Source: Flavobacteriaceae bacterium (lineage in GTDB: Bacteria; Bacteroidota; Bacteroidia; Flavobacteriales; Flavobacteriaceae). Taken from it: a DNA stretch of 64,000 nucleotides. The stretch is taken from NCBI GenBank assembly GCA_028279515.1, contig JANQNQ010000004.1:372001-436000 (forward strand). The letters are read 5' to 3'. Below, piece by piece: positions 1-8,952 of this stretch. The position numbers were made by a program, and so were the translations under genes. Each line of letters begins with the position of its first letter. Within the stretch, counting starts at the first letter, position 1. The notes under the pieces are model-generated. The model was not told the origin of the DNA. It did no database searches and saw nothing but the letters and a program-made list of their open reading frames with translations.

Positions 1-1653
1 ATTCAAGGAAACAAGGTGATCGTTCGTGATTACGGACGTGGGATTCCGTTAGGAAAAGTGGTCGACGTAGTGTCCAAGATGAACACTGGTGGTAAGTACG
101 ACACCAAGGCTTTTAAAAAGTCGGTCGGACTTAACGGGGTTGGTACCAAAGCGGTGAACGCCCTTTCTACCTATTTTAGGGTCGAGTCTACCCGTGACGG
201 GAAGTCAAAATCTGCAGAGTTCGAGACCGGAAACCTTACCAATGAAGAACACCTAGATGAGACAACACGTCGTCGCGGAACCAAAGTGACCTTTATTCCT
301 GACGAAACGATTTTTAAGCATTACAAATACAGACACGAGTATGTTGCGAAGATGCTTAAGAACTACGTCTATCTAAATCCGGGGTTGACGATTGTCTTTA
401 ATGGCGAAAAGTACTATTCTGAGAATGGGCTGAAAGACCTGCTCGAAGATGGAACCAACGTCGAAGACATGTTGTATCCGATCATACATTTGAGAGGAAA
501 CGATATCGAAATCGCTCTTACCCATAGTAAAACCCAGTACAGCGAAGAATACCATTCGTTCGTAAACGGACAAAATACAACGCAGGGGGGAACACACCTT
601 GCGGCCTTTAGAGAATCGATTGTGAAGACCATTCGTGATTTCTTTGGAAAGAATTACGATGCTTCCGACATTCGTAAATCGATCATTGGAGCCATCTCTA
701 TCAAAGTGATGGAACCCGTGTTTGAATCTCAGACTAAGACGAAGCTGGGCTCGACCGATATGGGCGGTGGACTCCCAACAGTACGTACCTATATCAATGA
801 CTTTGTGGGCACGCAGTTGGACAACTTCCTCCATAAAAACCCAGAAACGACCGAAAAGATTCAGCGCAAGATCTTACAGGCAGAACGCGAACGAAAAGAA
901 CTTTCGGGCATTCGTAAACTAGCCAAAGAACGTGCTAAAAAGGCAAGTCTTCACAACAAGAAGCTGCGTGATTGTCGCGTTCACCTTGGAGACCTGAAAA
1001 AAGACCGTCGTTTGGAAACTACCTTGTTCATTACCGAGGGAGATTCTGCTTCTGGATCGATCACCAAATCTCGTGACGTAAATACCCAAGCGGTTTTTAG
1101 TTTACGCGGAAAGCCCTTGAACTCGTACGGTATGTCAAAGAAAGTGGTCTACGAAAACGAAGAGTTCAACCTGCTTCAGGCTGCCTTGAATATTGAAGAG
1201 TCCTTAGCAGATCTGCGTTATAACAATATTGTAATCGCTACTGATGCCGATGTCGACGGGATGCACATTCGCTTGCTGTTGATTACCTTCTTCTTGCAAT
1301 TCTTTCCAGAGTTGATCAAAGAAGGGCATTTATATATTTTGCAAACTCCCTTGTTTAGAGTGCGAAACAAAAAGGAAACGATTTATTGCTATTCTGAACA
1401 AGAAAAGAGGGATGCAATAGAAAAACTCAGCGGAAAACCCGAGATCACTCGATTTAAAGGATTGGGTGAGATCTCTCCAGACGAATTCAAGCACTTTATA
1501 GGAGACGATATTCGTCTAGACCCAGTGATGTTGGACAAGGCCGTCTCTATTGAAGAGATGCTACAGTTCTACATGGGCAAAAATACCCCAAACCGACAGG
1601 AGTTCATCATTGAAAACCTTAAGGTAGAGCTCGACGTGGTAGAGGAAAACTAA
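1..1653 (+). CDS. parE: DNA topoisomerase IV subunit B (5' end cut by window)
   Basis: ATPase and TOPRIM subunit of topoisomerase IV, which decatenates daughter chromosomes with ParC. The frame is open from base 1, so the N-terminal part of the GHKL ATPase domain is missing; the visible part starts near the ATP-binding glycine motif ([10 protein letters not shown]) and continues with NTGGKYD and [14 protein letters not shown] of the ATP lid. The TOPRIM domain shows [10 protein letters not shown] and DADVDGMH, followed by RFKGLGE near the C-terminus, all typical of GyrB/ParE. The ParE call over GyrB rests on the short C-terminus and on parC lying downstream in the same operon. The next gene starts 5 bases after the stop. 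Confidence 0.93.
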   Translation: MQGNKVIVRDYGRGIPLGKVVDVVSKMNTGGKYDTKAFKKSVGLNGVGTKAVNALSTYFRVESTRDGKSKSAEFETGNLTNEEHLDETTRRRGTKVTFIPDETIFKHYKYRHEYVAKMLKNYVYLNPGLTIVFNGEKYYSENGLKDLLEDGTNVEDMLYPIIHLRGNDIEIALTHSKTQYSEEYHSFVNGQNTTQGGTHLAAFRESIVKTIRDFFGKNYDASDIRKSIIGAISIKVMEPVFESQTKTKLGSTDMGGGLPTVRTYINDFVGTQLDNFLHKNPETTEKIQRKILQAERERKELSGIRKLAKERAKKASLHNKKLRDCRVHLGDLKKDRRLETTLFITEGDSASGSITKSRDVNTQAVFSLRGKPLNSYGMSKKVVYENEEFNLLQAALNIEESLADLRYNNIVIATDADVDGMHIRLLLITFFLQFFPELIKEGHLYILQTPLFRVRNKKETIYCYSEQEKRDAIEKLSGKPEITRFKGLGEISPDEFKHFIGDDIRLDPVMLDKAVSIEEMLQFYMGKNTPNRQEFIIENLKVELDVVEEN

Positions 1654-1658
1654 CCGAA

Positions 1659-2150
1659 ATGAGATTTAACAACGCCAAGGTCAAAAGGTGGATTCCCATT
1701 GCCTACTTTTTGATCTTCTTATTGATCGTATATAGCTTGGTAGGCTTCAACCTTAAATGGAACGAGCTTGGCAGCAAGGGCTTTGTTTACATGCTTCCGG
1801 CAATTGTACTCTTTTTGGGCGCAATACTGTTGTATGTACTGGCGGTGTTCTTTGAATACGATAGTGATGGTGATGTGCTCAACTTTATAAATAGAGGCAT
1901 GTTTGTCACCGATTTCTTTAATTATCGGGAGAACAAGGCCGAGTTTCCGAAGGAAAAATTGGCCTATTACAAACTCAATGATTACCTGATTTACAGTTCA
2001 TTGAATATATATATACGCTCAAAGAACAACCGCATCAAACGACTTAAGTTTAACGTGTCGTTTTTAAGTAGAAAGAAAAAGCGCTCACTGCGCAAGTCAT
2101 TAGATAAAGTAGTTAGAAATAATAAAAAGTCCCTAAATGGATCAAGATAA
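1659..2150 (+). CDS. small two-TM membrane protein between parE and parC
   Basis: 163 residues, function not recognised. Two hydrophobic segments (about residues 11-30 and 43-64) are followed by a soluble, strongly basic region of about 95 residues rich in aromatic residues and ending in Arg/Lys clusters. The layout of two membrane helices plus a beta-rich tail is reminiscent of bacterial PH-domain membrane proteins, but that is only an impression. It starts 5 bases after parE and its last 14 bases overlap the start of parC, so it is almost certainly translated from the same mRNA. Confidence 0.75.
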   Translation: MRFNNAKVKRWIPIAYFLIFLLIVYSLVGFNLKWNELGSKGFVYMLPAIVLFLGAILLYVLAVFFEYDSDGDVLNFINRGMFVTDFFNYRENKAEFPKEKLAYYKLNDYLIYSSLNIYIRSKNNRIKRLKFNVSFLSRKKKRSLRKSLDKVVRNNKKSLNGSR

Positions 2151-4776
2151 TCACGAGTTGAATGATCATCTAGAGTCGCAAAACGAGAATCAGGACACGA
2201 TCACCAAAGTGACCGGAATGTACAAGGATTGGTTTTTGGATTACGCTTCGTATGTAATTCTTGAACGGGCCGTACCCGCCATCGAAGATGGTTTTAAGCC
2301 CGTGCAACGTAGGATCATGCATTCTATGAAAGACCTTGATGACGGAAGATATAACAAGGTGGCCAATATCGTTGGACACACGATGCAGTATCACCCGCAT
2401 GGTGATGCCAGTATTGGTGACGCCATGGTTCAGATTGGTCAAAAGGACCTGTTGATAGACACTCAGGGTAACTGGGGTAACATCCTCACCGGTGATGGCG
2501 CAGCAGCTTCTCGTTATATTGAAGCACGACTTTCTAAATTTGCTTTAGAGGTTTTATATAGTCCAAAAATCACCGAATGGCAACAGTCTTACGATGGTCG
2601 TAAGAAAGAACCAGTGAACCTTCCGGTTAAGTTTCCACTTTTGTTAGCACAAGGAGCCGAAGGAATTGCCGTCGGACTTTCAACGAAGATTCTTCCGCAT
2701 AACTTCAACGAATTGATCGATGCGTCGATAAAGCACCTTAAAGGAAAACGTTTTACCATTTATCCAGATTTCCCAACGGCTGGAATCATGGACATCAATA
2801 ATTACAACGATGGTTTGCGAGGCGGAAAAGTTCGTGTACGAGCAAAGATCTCACAATACGACAAGAATACCTTGGTCATTACTGAAATTCCTTTTAGCAC
2901 CAACACATCTTCATTGATCGATTCGATCTTGAAAGCGAATGACAAAGGAAAGATCAAGATCAAGAAGATTGAAGATAACACCGCTGCTGAGGTAGAGATC
3001 TTGGTGCATTTACCGAATCAGATTTCTCCAGATAAGACCATTGATGCGCTTTACGCGTTCACCAATTGCGAGGTTTCAGTATCACCGCTGGGTTGTGTGA
3101 TCGAAGACAACAAGCCGAATTTTATCGGTGTATCTGAAATGCTTCGTCGTTCAACAGACAATACCAAGGAATTACTTAGAAAAGAGTTGGAGATTCAGCT
3201 CGAAGAATTGCAAGAGCAGTGGCATTTTGCCTCTTTAGAACGCATATTCATTGAGAATAGGATTTACCGTGAAATTGAGGAAGAAGAGACCTGGGAAGGG
3301 GTGATATCAGCAATTGACAACGGATTAAAACCGCATGTCAAGCATCTTAAAAGAGCCGTCACCGAAGAAGATATCGTACGACTTACAGAGATCCGAATCA
3401 AAAGAATCTCTAAGTTCGATATTGACAAGGCACAACAGAAGATCGACGCGCTTGAAGGTGATATTGCCCAAGTAAAGCATCATTTAGAGCACTTGGTGGA
3501 ATTTGCGATCGATTATTTCACCAACCTCAAAAAGACGTACGGTAAAGGCCGTGAGCGTAAGACCGAAATTCGCGTATTTGATGACGTCGATGTCAAAAAA
3601 GTAGTGATTCGTAACACAAAACTGTACGTCAATAGAGAGGAAGGGTTTGTGGGTACGTCACTTAAAAAGGACGAATACGTCACAGATTGTGCAGATATCG
3701 ATGACATTATTGTCTTCACCAGAGATGGTAAGATGATGGTCACTAGGGTAGACTCAAAGACCTTTATTGGCAAGAATATCATTCACGTCGCCGTATTCAA
3801 GAAAAAAGACAAGCGTACCGTCTATAACATGATATACAAAGACGGAAAAGGCGGGGCTTCGTATGTAAAACGTTTCTCGGTCACTGCCGTGACAAGAGAT
3901 AAAGAATACGACTTAACGCAAGGCAAGAAAGCCTCGATGGTGACCTATTTTACGGCCAATCCCAATGGGGAGGCTGAGGTCGTTACTGTATTCCTAAGAC
4001 AAGTTGGAAGCATCAAGAAATTGAAGTGGGACTTGGATTTCGCAGATTTGGCGATTAAAGGAAGAGGTGTAAAAGGAAACATTGTCACCAAGTATGCTGT
4101 GAAGCGCATTGAACTCAAAGAAAAAGGTGTATCAACACTAAAACCACGAAAGATTTGGTTTGATGATACGGTACAACGCCTTAATGTAGACGGAAGAGGA
4201 GAACTGCTTGGAGAATTTAGAGGTGAAGATCGCCTATTGATCATTAGCCAAAAAGGAATCGCGAAGACGATAGTCCCTGAAGTAACCGTGCATTTTGACG
4301 ATGATATGATCGTTCTTGAAAAATGGAATCCTAAGAAGCCAGTTTCGGTAATCTATTATGACGGAGAAAAAGAACGTTACTACATAAAGCGTTTCCTTGT
4401 AGAGAATGAAAATAAAGAAGAAATATTCATCTCAGAGCATCCAAAATCACAGCTCGAAATAGTGGCTACCGATTGGAGGCCTGTGGCCGAAATTGTATTC
4501 TCTAAAGTAAGAGGAAAAGATCAAAAACCAAATCAAACTATTGATTTAGAGCAGTTTATATCTATTAAAGGAATCAAAGCACAAGGCAATCAGCTAACGA
4601 CTGAAAAACTAAAACAGGTTAATCTCCTAGATCCACTACCGCACGAAGAACCCGAAGAAATACAACCCGAAGAGATCGAGGTTGTTGATGAAGAAAACGT
4701 AAGTGATGAAAATGAAGGCAATCTGCCAGATGAAAACGGGGATGACGATGAAGGACAAATAACGATGGAGCTATAG
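2137..4776 (+). CDS. parC: DNA topoisomerase IV subunit A
   Basis: DNA breakage-reunion subunit that pairs with ParE. 879 residues. The winged-helix/tower core is clear: DGFKPVQRRI near residue 51, HPHGDASIGDAM near 86, and AAASRYIEARL with the catalytic tyrosine at about residue 127. The C-terminal part carries degenerate beta-pinwheel repeats without a clear GyrA box, which argues for ParC rather than GyrA. The last 45 residues are highly acidic (runs of Glu/Asp), a low-complexity tail. The start at 2137 overlaps the preceding gene by 14 bases, suggesting translational coupling. Confidence 0.95.
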   Translation: MDQDNHELNDHLESQNENQDTITKVTGMYKDWFLDYASYVILERAVPAIEDGFKPVQRRIMHSMKDLDDGRYNKVANIVGHTMQYHPHGDASIGDAMVQIGQKDLLIDTQGNWGNILTGDGAAASRYIEARLSKFALEVLYSPKITEWQQSYDGRKKEPVNLPVKFPLLLAQGAEGIAVGLSTKILPHNFNELIDASIKHLKGKRFTIYPDFPTAGIMDINNYNDGLRGGKVRVRAKISQYDKNTLVITEIPFSTNTSSLIDSILKANDKGKIKIKKIEDNTAAEVEILVHLPNQISPDKTIDALYAFTNCEVSVSPLGCVIEDNKPNFIGVSEMLRRSTDNTKELLRKELEIQLEELQEQWHFASLERIFIENRIYREIEEEETWEGVISAIDNGLKPHVKHLKRAVTEEDIVRLTEIRIKRISKFDIDKAQQKIDALEGDIAQVKHHLEHLVEFAIDYFTNLKKTYGKGRERKTEIRVFDDVDVKKVVIRNTKLYVNREEGFVGTSLKKDEYVTDCADIDDIIVFTRDGKMMVTRVDSKTFIGKNIIHVAVFKKKDKRTVYNMIYKDGKGGASYVKRFSVTAVTRDKEYDLTQGKKASMVTYFTANPNGEAEVVTVFLRQVGSIKKLKWDLDFADLAIKGRGVKGNIVTKYAVKRIELKEKGVSTLKPRKIWFDDTVQRLNVDGRGELLGEFRGEDRLLIISQKGIAKTIVPEVTVHFDDDMIVLEKWNPKKPVSVIYYDGEKERYYIKRFLVENENKEEIFISEHPKSQLEIVATDWRPVAEIVFSKVRGKDQKPNQTIDLEQFISIKGIKAQGNQLTTEKLKQVNLLDPLPHEEPEEIQPEEIEVVDEENVSDENEGNLPDENGDDDEGQITMEL

Positions 4777-4779
4777 GCT

Positions 4780-5121
4780 ATGTTAGGGATATTGATTCTT
4801 TTCCTATTCATTTACTTCGTAGGAAACAGATTTTATGAATTAGCCCATGAGTATGGGAAAAACAAGTGGCTCTATGCCATCTTAGGAGTAGTTTCATACT
4901 ATGCAGGGGCTTTTTTATCTGGGTTTTTGATAGGATTTTTCTTGGTGCTCATGGATTCTGAAGCCATAGATACTACATCAGAAATTGTATTTAACTTATT
5001 ATCGATACCTTTTGGAATTCTTGCCTGTTGGGGATTGTATCAAATTCTCAAATCAAAATGGAAGAGAGAGCATGCCGTAAATACAGATGCTATAGAAGAT
5101 ATAGGGAAACCTCAAGAATAA
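4780..5121 (+). CDS. small three-TM membrane protein
   Basis: 113 residues, not recognised. Three likely membrane helices (about residues 1-18, 29-56 and 68-88) and a charged tail. It starts 3 bases after the parC stop, so it is the last gene of the parE-parC transcript, and it is followed at once by a strong terminator. Nothing in the sequence links it to topoisomerase function; the position may only be operon hitchhiking. Confidence 0.7.
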   Translation: MLGILILFLFIYFVGNRFYELAHEYGKNKWLYAILGVVSYYAGAFLSGFLIGFFLVLMDSEAIDTTSEIVFNLLSIPFGILACWGLYQILKSKWKREHAVNTDAIEDIGKPQE

Positions 5122-5125
5122 CAGC

Positions 5126-5153
5126 AAAAAAGCGGCCTTGGCCGCTTTTTTTA
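5126..5153. terminator. bidirectional Rho-independent terminator
   Basis: Perfect inverted repeat AAAAAAGCGGCC / GGCCGCTTTTTT (5126-5137 and 5140-5151) with a T run on both strands. It separates the parC operon (+) from the convergent terC-like gene (-), whose stop codon lies in the T run. Confidence 0.9.
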
Positions 5154-5957
5154 TTCTGTATGTTTTTTTCCTTTTTTGTTTCGCTGCATTCGCATATTTA
5201 AGAACTCTACCAACAATGAAAAGGCAATGGCGAAGTATAGGTACCCTTTAGGAATGGCGCCAATTTGTTGTCCAAAAAACTCAGTATGTGTTAAATGTCC
5301 GCTTTCAGCCACCAACATAAAGCCGATGAGGATCAAAAAGGACAATGCCAAGATTTCTACCGATGGATTGCGATTGATGAAGTTACGTATGCCATTGGCA
5401 AAAACCATCATCACAATAATAGAGACTACAACAGCAATAACCATTAGTACCAGAGCATCATTTGGGTCTTTGGTAATTCCGTTGGTCATACCCACGGCCG
5501 TAAGAATAGAGTCGATCGAGAAGATAAAATCGATGATCATAATTTGTACGATGGCCCTCGATAAGGTCGAAAGGTTCTTCGATTTGATCACATCTTCATC
5601 GTGCTCTGGGTTTTCAACCTTTTCCCGAATCTCAGACGTACTCTTATATAAAAGGAAAAGTCCGCCAAAGAAGAGGATAAGCCCCTGCCAACTAATGGCG
5701 GTAGAAAACCACGAGGTCTTTATATAATAAAAGGGATTTTTGAGCCCCACCAAAAAAGAAACGGCCATCAGTAACACGATACGCTGCACCATAGCAAAGA
5801 TGAGCCCTAAGTTGGTCGCCTTTTTACGTTGTTCTTCGGGCAGTTTGTTCGCTGCAATCGAAATAAACACAATATTGTCAATTCCGAGAACGATTTCCAA
5901 AAAGGTCAATGTCAATAGGGCTACCCAGGCATCGACCGAGTAAAAAATTTCTAACAT
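5151..5957 (-). CDS. TerC family integral membrane protein
   Basis: 268 residues with seven or eight hydrophobic segments. Motifs typical of the TerC/Alx family are present: EIVLGIDNIVFISI near residue 20 and IDFIFSIDSILTAVGM near residue 140, each with an acidic residue inside a membrane helix, and many Gly/Asn kinks. Members of this family elsewhere are implicated in metal ion (chiefly manganese) export or metallation and in tellurite tolerance. The transported ion cannot be read from sequence. The start lies 1 base from the stop of the lipoprotein gene upstream, so the two are probably co-transcribed. Confidence 0.88.
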   Translation of the reverse strand: MLEIFYSVDAWVALLTLTFLEIVLGIDNIVFISIAANKLPEEQRKKATNLGLIFAMVQRIVLLMAVSFLVGLKNPFYYIKTSWFSTAISWQGLILFFGGLFLLYKSTSEIREKVENPEHDEDVIKSKNLSTLSRAIVQIMIIDFIFSIDSILTAVGMTNGITKDPNDALVLMVIAVVVSIIVMMVFANGIRNFINRNPSVEILALSFLILIGFMLVAESGHLTHTEFFGQQIGAIPKGYLYFAIAFSLLVEFLNMRMQRNKKGKKHTE

Positions 5958-5958
5958 A

Positions 5959-6348
5959 TCATTTAATTTTTCTGGCGGTCCCTTTCATTTTCACAAGCTT
6001 CTTATTGCGAGGCTTCACTGCGTACGAATATTCAAAAGTGTACGTATCGCTGTCTGTAGTTAGTATCTTAAAATGTAAAGCCTTTTCTTCTTCCTTGTTT
6101 TTAGGGCGAACCTTTTTCAAAACAAATTCGCACTCGTTGATCCATCGAACACTAGCCGTATCGATTTTATTGTCAAAATAATCAACGTTGTATTCTTCGG
6201 TTCTTACGAAAGTTCCCTTTTTAGTGGTGCCATCAACGACATAGTCAAATTCAAAAGTACCCGTCCTAAAATCTGCACAGTTTCGTTCGGGTTGATAGCA
6301 GGAGCAAATAACCGACGCCAATAAAAGCGGAAAAATAAATGTCTTCAT
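5959..6348 (-). CDS. small predicted lipoprotein
   Basis: 129 residues. An N-terminal hydrophobic stretch ends in a cysteine-containing lipobox-like site (LLLASVICSC, residues 8-17), so the mature protein probably begins at Cys15 or Cys17 and is anchored to a membrane facing the periplasm or the surface. The mature part contains a predicted beta-rich domain (GTFEFDY, TYTFEYSYAV). From memory, similar small flavobacterial proteins are sometimes labelled DNA topoisomerase IV in databases because they sit near parC. Nothing here supports that activity. Downstream it runs into the TerC-like gene. Confidence 0.75.
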   Translation of the reverse strand: MKTFIFPLLLASVICSCYQPERNCADFRTGTFEFDYVVDGTTKKGTFVRTEEYNVDYFDNKIDTASVRWINECEFVLKKVRPKNKEEEKALHFKILTTDSDTYTFEYSYAVKPRNKKLVKMKGTARKIK

Positions 6349-6378
6349 TCTTAAACTTGAAAAGTAAACCTTACAAAT

Positions 6379-6828
6379 TTAATTCTTATATAATTGATAG
6401 GTACCGTCTTTGTAAAAAATAATGACCTTATCAATTTCTTTCTCTGCGGAAGAAATTTGCCGTTCCAAAATTTTTTGAGGTTGCTGCGGAATATTTGTCG
6501 ATGCCTCAACTTCCTTTTTTTCAGATTGGACTTCAGTGAATAAATTTTGAGAATCGGTTGGAGTAGGTGTTTCAACTTTTTGAACCGGAGGAGGTGTCTC
6601 ACTTTTCGGAAAGGTTCCTTTTCCATTTAGCAACCAATAAAGATCCACCTCAGGAAAGGCTTTCAAGATCTTCATAACAAAGTCCAAACTTGGCTTATTT
6701 CTTCCCGATAGGATATGAGAAATACTAGAACGTTGCACACCAACTTTGTCGGCAAAACCAGAGGCCGAAAGACTGTAATAATCGATCACTTTTTGAATGC
6801 GACCGGCAAATTCATCGATGTTTACCAT
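6379..6828 (-). CDS. XRE/Cro-type transcriptional regulator
   Basis: 149 residues from the ATG at 6828. A longer frame exists, but its extra 27 residues would be encoded by the operator and promoter region and do not look protein-like. Residues 5-65 form a lambda-repressor-type helix-turn-helix: SASGFADKVGVQRSSISHIL is the HTH core, followed by SGRNKPSLDFVMKILKAFP and DLYWLLNGKG, the usual family signature. The rest is a Pro/Thr/Glu/Gln-rich linker and a short C-terminal segment (VIIFYKDGTYQLYKN). A perfect operator-like dyad covers its own start codon, so autorepression is likely. It is divergent from the M14 peptidase gene, which is a probable target. Confidence 0.88.
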   Translation of the reverse strand: MVNIDEFAGRIQKVIDYYSLSASGFADKVGVQRSSISHILSGRNKPSLDFVMKILKAFPEVDLYWLLNGKGTFPKSETPPPVQKVETPTPTDSQNLFTEVQSEKKEVEASTNIPQQPQKILERQISSAEKEIDKVIIFYKDGTYQLYKN

Positions 6829-6905
6829 TGTAAACTTGTAAACAGGGTTATATTGTTTACAAATGTATAGAAGTGTATTCAATAATCCAATATACAAATG
6901 TAAAC
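6820..6905. promoter_or_regulatory. three phased XRE operator dyads over the regulator promoter
   Basis: Three 16-base sites of form GTWWAC-N4-GTWWAC lie at 6820-6835 (GTTTAC-CATT-GTAAAC, perfect, covering the ATG), 6855-6870 (GTTTAC-AAAT-GTATAG) and 6890-6905 (ATATAC-AAAT-GTAAAC), spaced exactly 35 bases apart. On the minus strand a promoter fits: -33 TTG at 6890-6888 and -7 TACATTTG at 6867-6860, spacer 20. The -7 lies inside the middle site and the -33 touches the outer one. Confidence 0.75.
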
Positions 6906-7002
6906 ACACGAGATATTAACTAATAATCACTTTAAATAATGATGTGTAATTATCTGATAACAAATATTATACATATAATTGATTTTTAATGTTAAATTAT
7001 CT

Positions 7003-7118
7003 GTAAACCTCTGTATACATGATTACCATAAACAACGCTAGATCGTATACGGGAGTAAACAAATGAGCAAAAATAAATGTTTACAATTGTAAAAGAAGGT
7101 ATGTTTACTTTTGTAAAC
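7003..7118. promoter_or_regulatory. four XRE operator dyads over the M14 peptidase promoter
   Basis: Four further dyads with the same 4-base spacer lie at 7003-7018 (GTAAAC-CTCT-GTATAC), 7045-7060 (GTATAC-GGGA-GTAAAC), 7079-7094 (GTTTAC-AATT-GTAAAA) and 7103-7118 (GTTTAC-TTTT-GTAAAC, perfect). A plus-strand promoter with -33 TTG at 7087-7089 and -7 TACTTTTG at 7106-7113 has both elements inside sites, so occupancy should block RNA polymerase. The start codon of the peptidase is at 7133. Confidence 0.75.
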
Positions 7119-7132
7119 GCAACATCATTGCT

Positions 7133-8302
7133 ATGATAGACATCAAAAAACTACTCGAGGATTATTCAGCCTTTAGGGCCGATCAAATTAGTGGCCGTTA
7201 CATTACTTTATCTCACTTAGAACCTTTGTTAAACGACTTAGGAATTTCATGTGCATTAGAGGTCATCGGCGACTCTGAATTGGGTGCTCCTATTTATAAA
7301 GTTGAACTCGGAAATGGACCAAAGAAAATTTTGATGTGGTCACAAATGCACGGAAACGAATCTACAACTACCAAGTCCGTTTTCGATTTATTAAACTTCT
7401 TGACGGGCGAAAGCCATGAAGCAAAAACCATTTTAAAAGAATGCACCCTTTGTATTTTACCGATGGTCAATCCGGATGGTGCTATAGCTTATACACGCAA
7501 AAATACCAACGATGTTGACCTAAATCGAGACGCGCAAGACCTTTATCAGTCCGAAAGCCGACTTCTTAAGGCTACATTTAATGACTTTAAGCCTGATTTT
7601 TGCTTCAATCTACATGATCAACGAACCATTTTTGGGGCTGGGAACTCAGGAAAGTCGGCAACAGTGTCCTTTTTAACCCCAGCAGAAGACCAAGAACGTA
7701 CTGTGACTCCTCGAAGAAAGGTGAGCATGGAGCTTATCAACTATATGAATAGCGAACTTCAGCAACTAATCCCTGGGCAAGTTGGAAGATACGATGACGG
7801 ATTTAACATAAACTGTGTGGGCGACACCTTTCAATCGGCAGGTATTCCCACGGTATTGTTCGAGGCGGGGCATTATCAAGGGGATTACGCACGCGAGCGT
7901 ACACGAGAGTTTATTGGCTGTGCGCTTATCTCAGGCCTCTTACATATTTCCTCAAACGCTATTACAGGCGCTGCTTATGAAGGCTATTTCGAGATTCCGG
8001 AAAATGAAAAGTGTTTTGTCGATATACTGCTAAAAAACGTTCATGTTATTCACAAAAATGGGCGAGAAGAGGTGACCGACTTGGCGATTCAATACGAAGA
8101 AGTGTTACTTAACGGGAAAATAACATTAAATCCTAAAGTACACAGTGTCGGTAATTTAGGAAAATTGTTTGGTCACAAAACCCTCGTTTTTTCAGAAAAG
8201 GACTACAGAAATGGTCAAACTAAAACGTTTTCGTTGCAAAATGATGTTAAATTATCTTTAAATAAATTCAACATAAATGACGATTTACTGATAAATTTCT
8301 AA
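7133..8302 (+). CDS. M14-family zinc carboxypeptidase-like protein
   Basis: 389 residues, no signal peptide, so cytoplasmic. The M14 zinc site is readable: HGNE (His73 and Glu76), LNRD (Asn131-Arg132, substrate carboxylate binding), FNLHDQR (His161, third zinc ligand), and a candidate catalytic glutamate in VLFEAGH (Glu244). The C-terminal 130 residues form an extra region of unknown role. The family removes C-terminal amino acids or hydrolyses related amide bonds; the real substrate is not evident. It is transcribed divergently from the XRE regulator, with operators over its promoter. The following Lrp/AsnC regulator suggests an amino-acid-related context. Confidence 0.82.
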   Translation: MIDIKKLLEDYSAFRADQISGRYITLSHLEPLLNDLGISCALEVIGDSELGAPIYKVELGNGPKKILMWSQMHGNESTTTKSVFDLLNFLTGESHEAKTILKECTLCILPMVNPDGAIAYTRKNTNDVDLNRDAQDLYQSESRLLKATFNDFKPDFCFNLHDQRTIFGAGNSGKSATVSFLTPAEDQERTVTPRRKVSMELINYMNSELQQLIPGQVGRYDDGFNINCVGDTFQSAGIPTVLFEAGHYQGDYARERTREFIGCALISGLLHISSNAITGAAYEGYFEIPENEKCFVDILLKNVHVIHKNGREEVTDLAIQYEEVLLNGKITLNPKVHSVGNLGKLFGHKTLVFSEKDYRNGQTKTFSLQNDVKLSLNKFNINDDLLINF

Positions 8303-8320
8303 AGGTTTTTTGTCATATTA

Positions 8321-8354
8321 TTTGTTTTTTTTTAGTTTTTTTGCATTATCTTTA
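8321..8354 (+). promoter_or_regulatory. candidate promoter of the Lrp/AsnC gene
   Basis: TTTG at 8321-8324 and TATCTTTA at 8347-8354 (one mismatch to TAnnTTTG) with a 22-base spacer, in a very T-rich stretch 29 bases before the start codon. This is a consensus match by eye only. Confidence 0.4.
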
Positions 8355-8382
8355 ATTAAAATAAAAACCTTAACTATAAGTA

Positions 8383-8862
8383 ATGGCCAAGTTTAGATTA
8401 GACGAAATTGATCATCAAATTTTGGATATGTTGATCGATAACACCAGAGTACCATTTACTGATATCGCTAAAAAATTGTTGATTTCCGCAGGTACTGTTC
8501 ACGTCAGAGTGAAGAAGATGGAAGAGGCTGGTATCATCCGAGGGTCTTCGTTGACGTTAGATTATGTGAAATTAGGGTACTCTTTCATCGCCTATGTAGG
8601 TATCTTCCTTGAAAAAACACACCAAACCAAGTTTGTACTAGAACGCATTAATGAGATCCCGTATGTTACGGTTGCGCACATAACAACAGGAAAGTTCAAT
8701 ATTTTCTGTAAAGTTAGAGCTCAAGATACCAAGCATGCAAAGGACATCATTTTTAGAATTGATGACATTGAAGGAGTTTCAAGAACCGAAACCATGATCT
8801 CACTCGAAGAAAGTATCAATGATAAAAAACGTTTAATGCATTCGATTTTTAACGAATTGTAA
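8383..8862 (+). CDS. Lrp/AsnC family transcriptional regulator
   Basis: 159 residues. The N-terminal winged HTH (about residues 5-55) shows LDEIDHQILDMLIDNTRVPF and IAKKLLISAGTVHVRVKKME. The C-terminal RAM/AsnC ligand-binding domain (about 65-150) contains YVTVAHITTGKFNIF and the pattern that forms the oligomer interface. Family members sense amino acids or related small molecules and act as octameric DNA-bending regulators. The effector cannot be assigned. It sits alone between a peptidase and PEP carboxylase. Confidence 0.92.
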   Translation: MAKFRLDEIDHQILDMLIDNTRVPFTDIAKKLLISAGTVHVRVKKMEEAGIIRGSSLTLDYVKLGYSFIAYVGIFLEKTHQTKFVLERINEIPYVTVAHITTGKFNIFCKVRAQDTKHAKDIIFRIDDIEGVSRTETMISLEESINDKKRLMHSIFNEL

Positions 8863-8886
8863 CAATCACGATAAATTCTGTAACAG

Positions 8887-8921
8887 AAGCCTCCTTTCAA
8901 GAATTTGTCAGGGGGTTTTTT
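8887..8921 (+). terminator. weak terminator after the Lrp/AsnC gene
   Basis: Left arm AAGCCTCCT (8887-8895) can pair with AGGGGGTTT (8910-8918) using one internal G-U pair and a final G-U, followed by more T residues. It ends transcription from the Lrp gene before ppc. Confidence 0.5.
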
Positions 8922-8931
8922 AATACTTTTA
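8904..8931 (+). promoter_or_regulatory. candidate ppc promoter
   Basis: TTTG at 8904-8907 and TACTTTTA at 8924-8931 (one mismatch to TAnnTTTG), spacer 16. The start codon at 8953 is 21 bases downstream. It overlaps the upstream terminator, which makes the call uncertain. Confidence 0.35.
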
Positions 8932-8952
8932 CTTTATAATAACCGACCAAAG

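Noticed and set aside
373-834. Minus-strand open frame of 153 codons inside parE
   Set aside because: Shadow of parE: the parE motifs continue through it, and its translation has no domain pattern.
5959-6348. Name DNA topoisomerase IV for the small lipoprotein
   Set aside because: Only position near parC could suggest it; the 129 residues have a lipobox and no topoisomerase motif.
6829-6909. 27-codon extension of the XRE regulator
   Set aside because: It would run through two operator dyads and the promoter; the HTH starts properly at 6828.
8905-8952. 16-codon N-terminal extension of ppc
   Set aside because: It overlaps a terminator stem and a promoter-like element and shows no similarity to PEPC N-termini.
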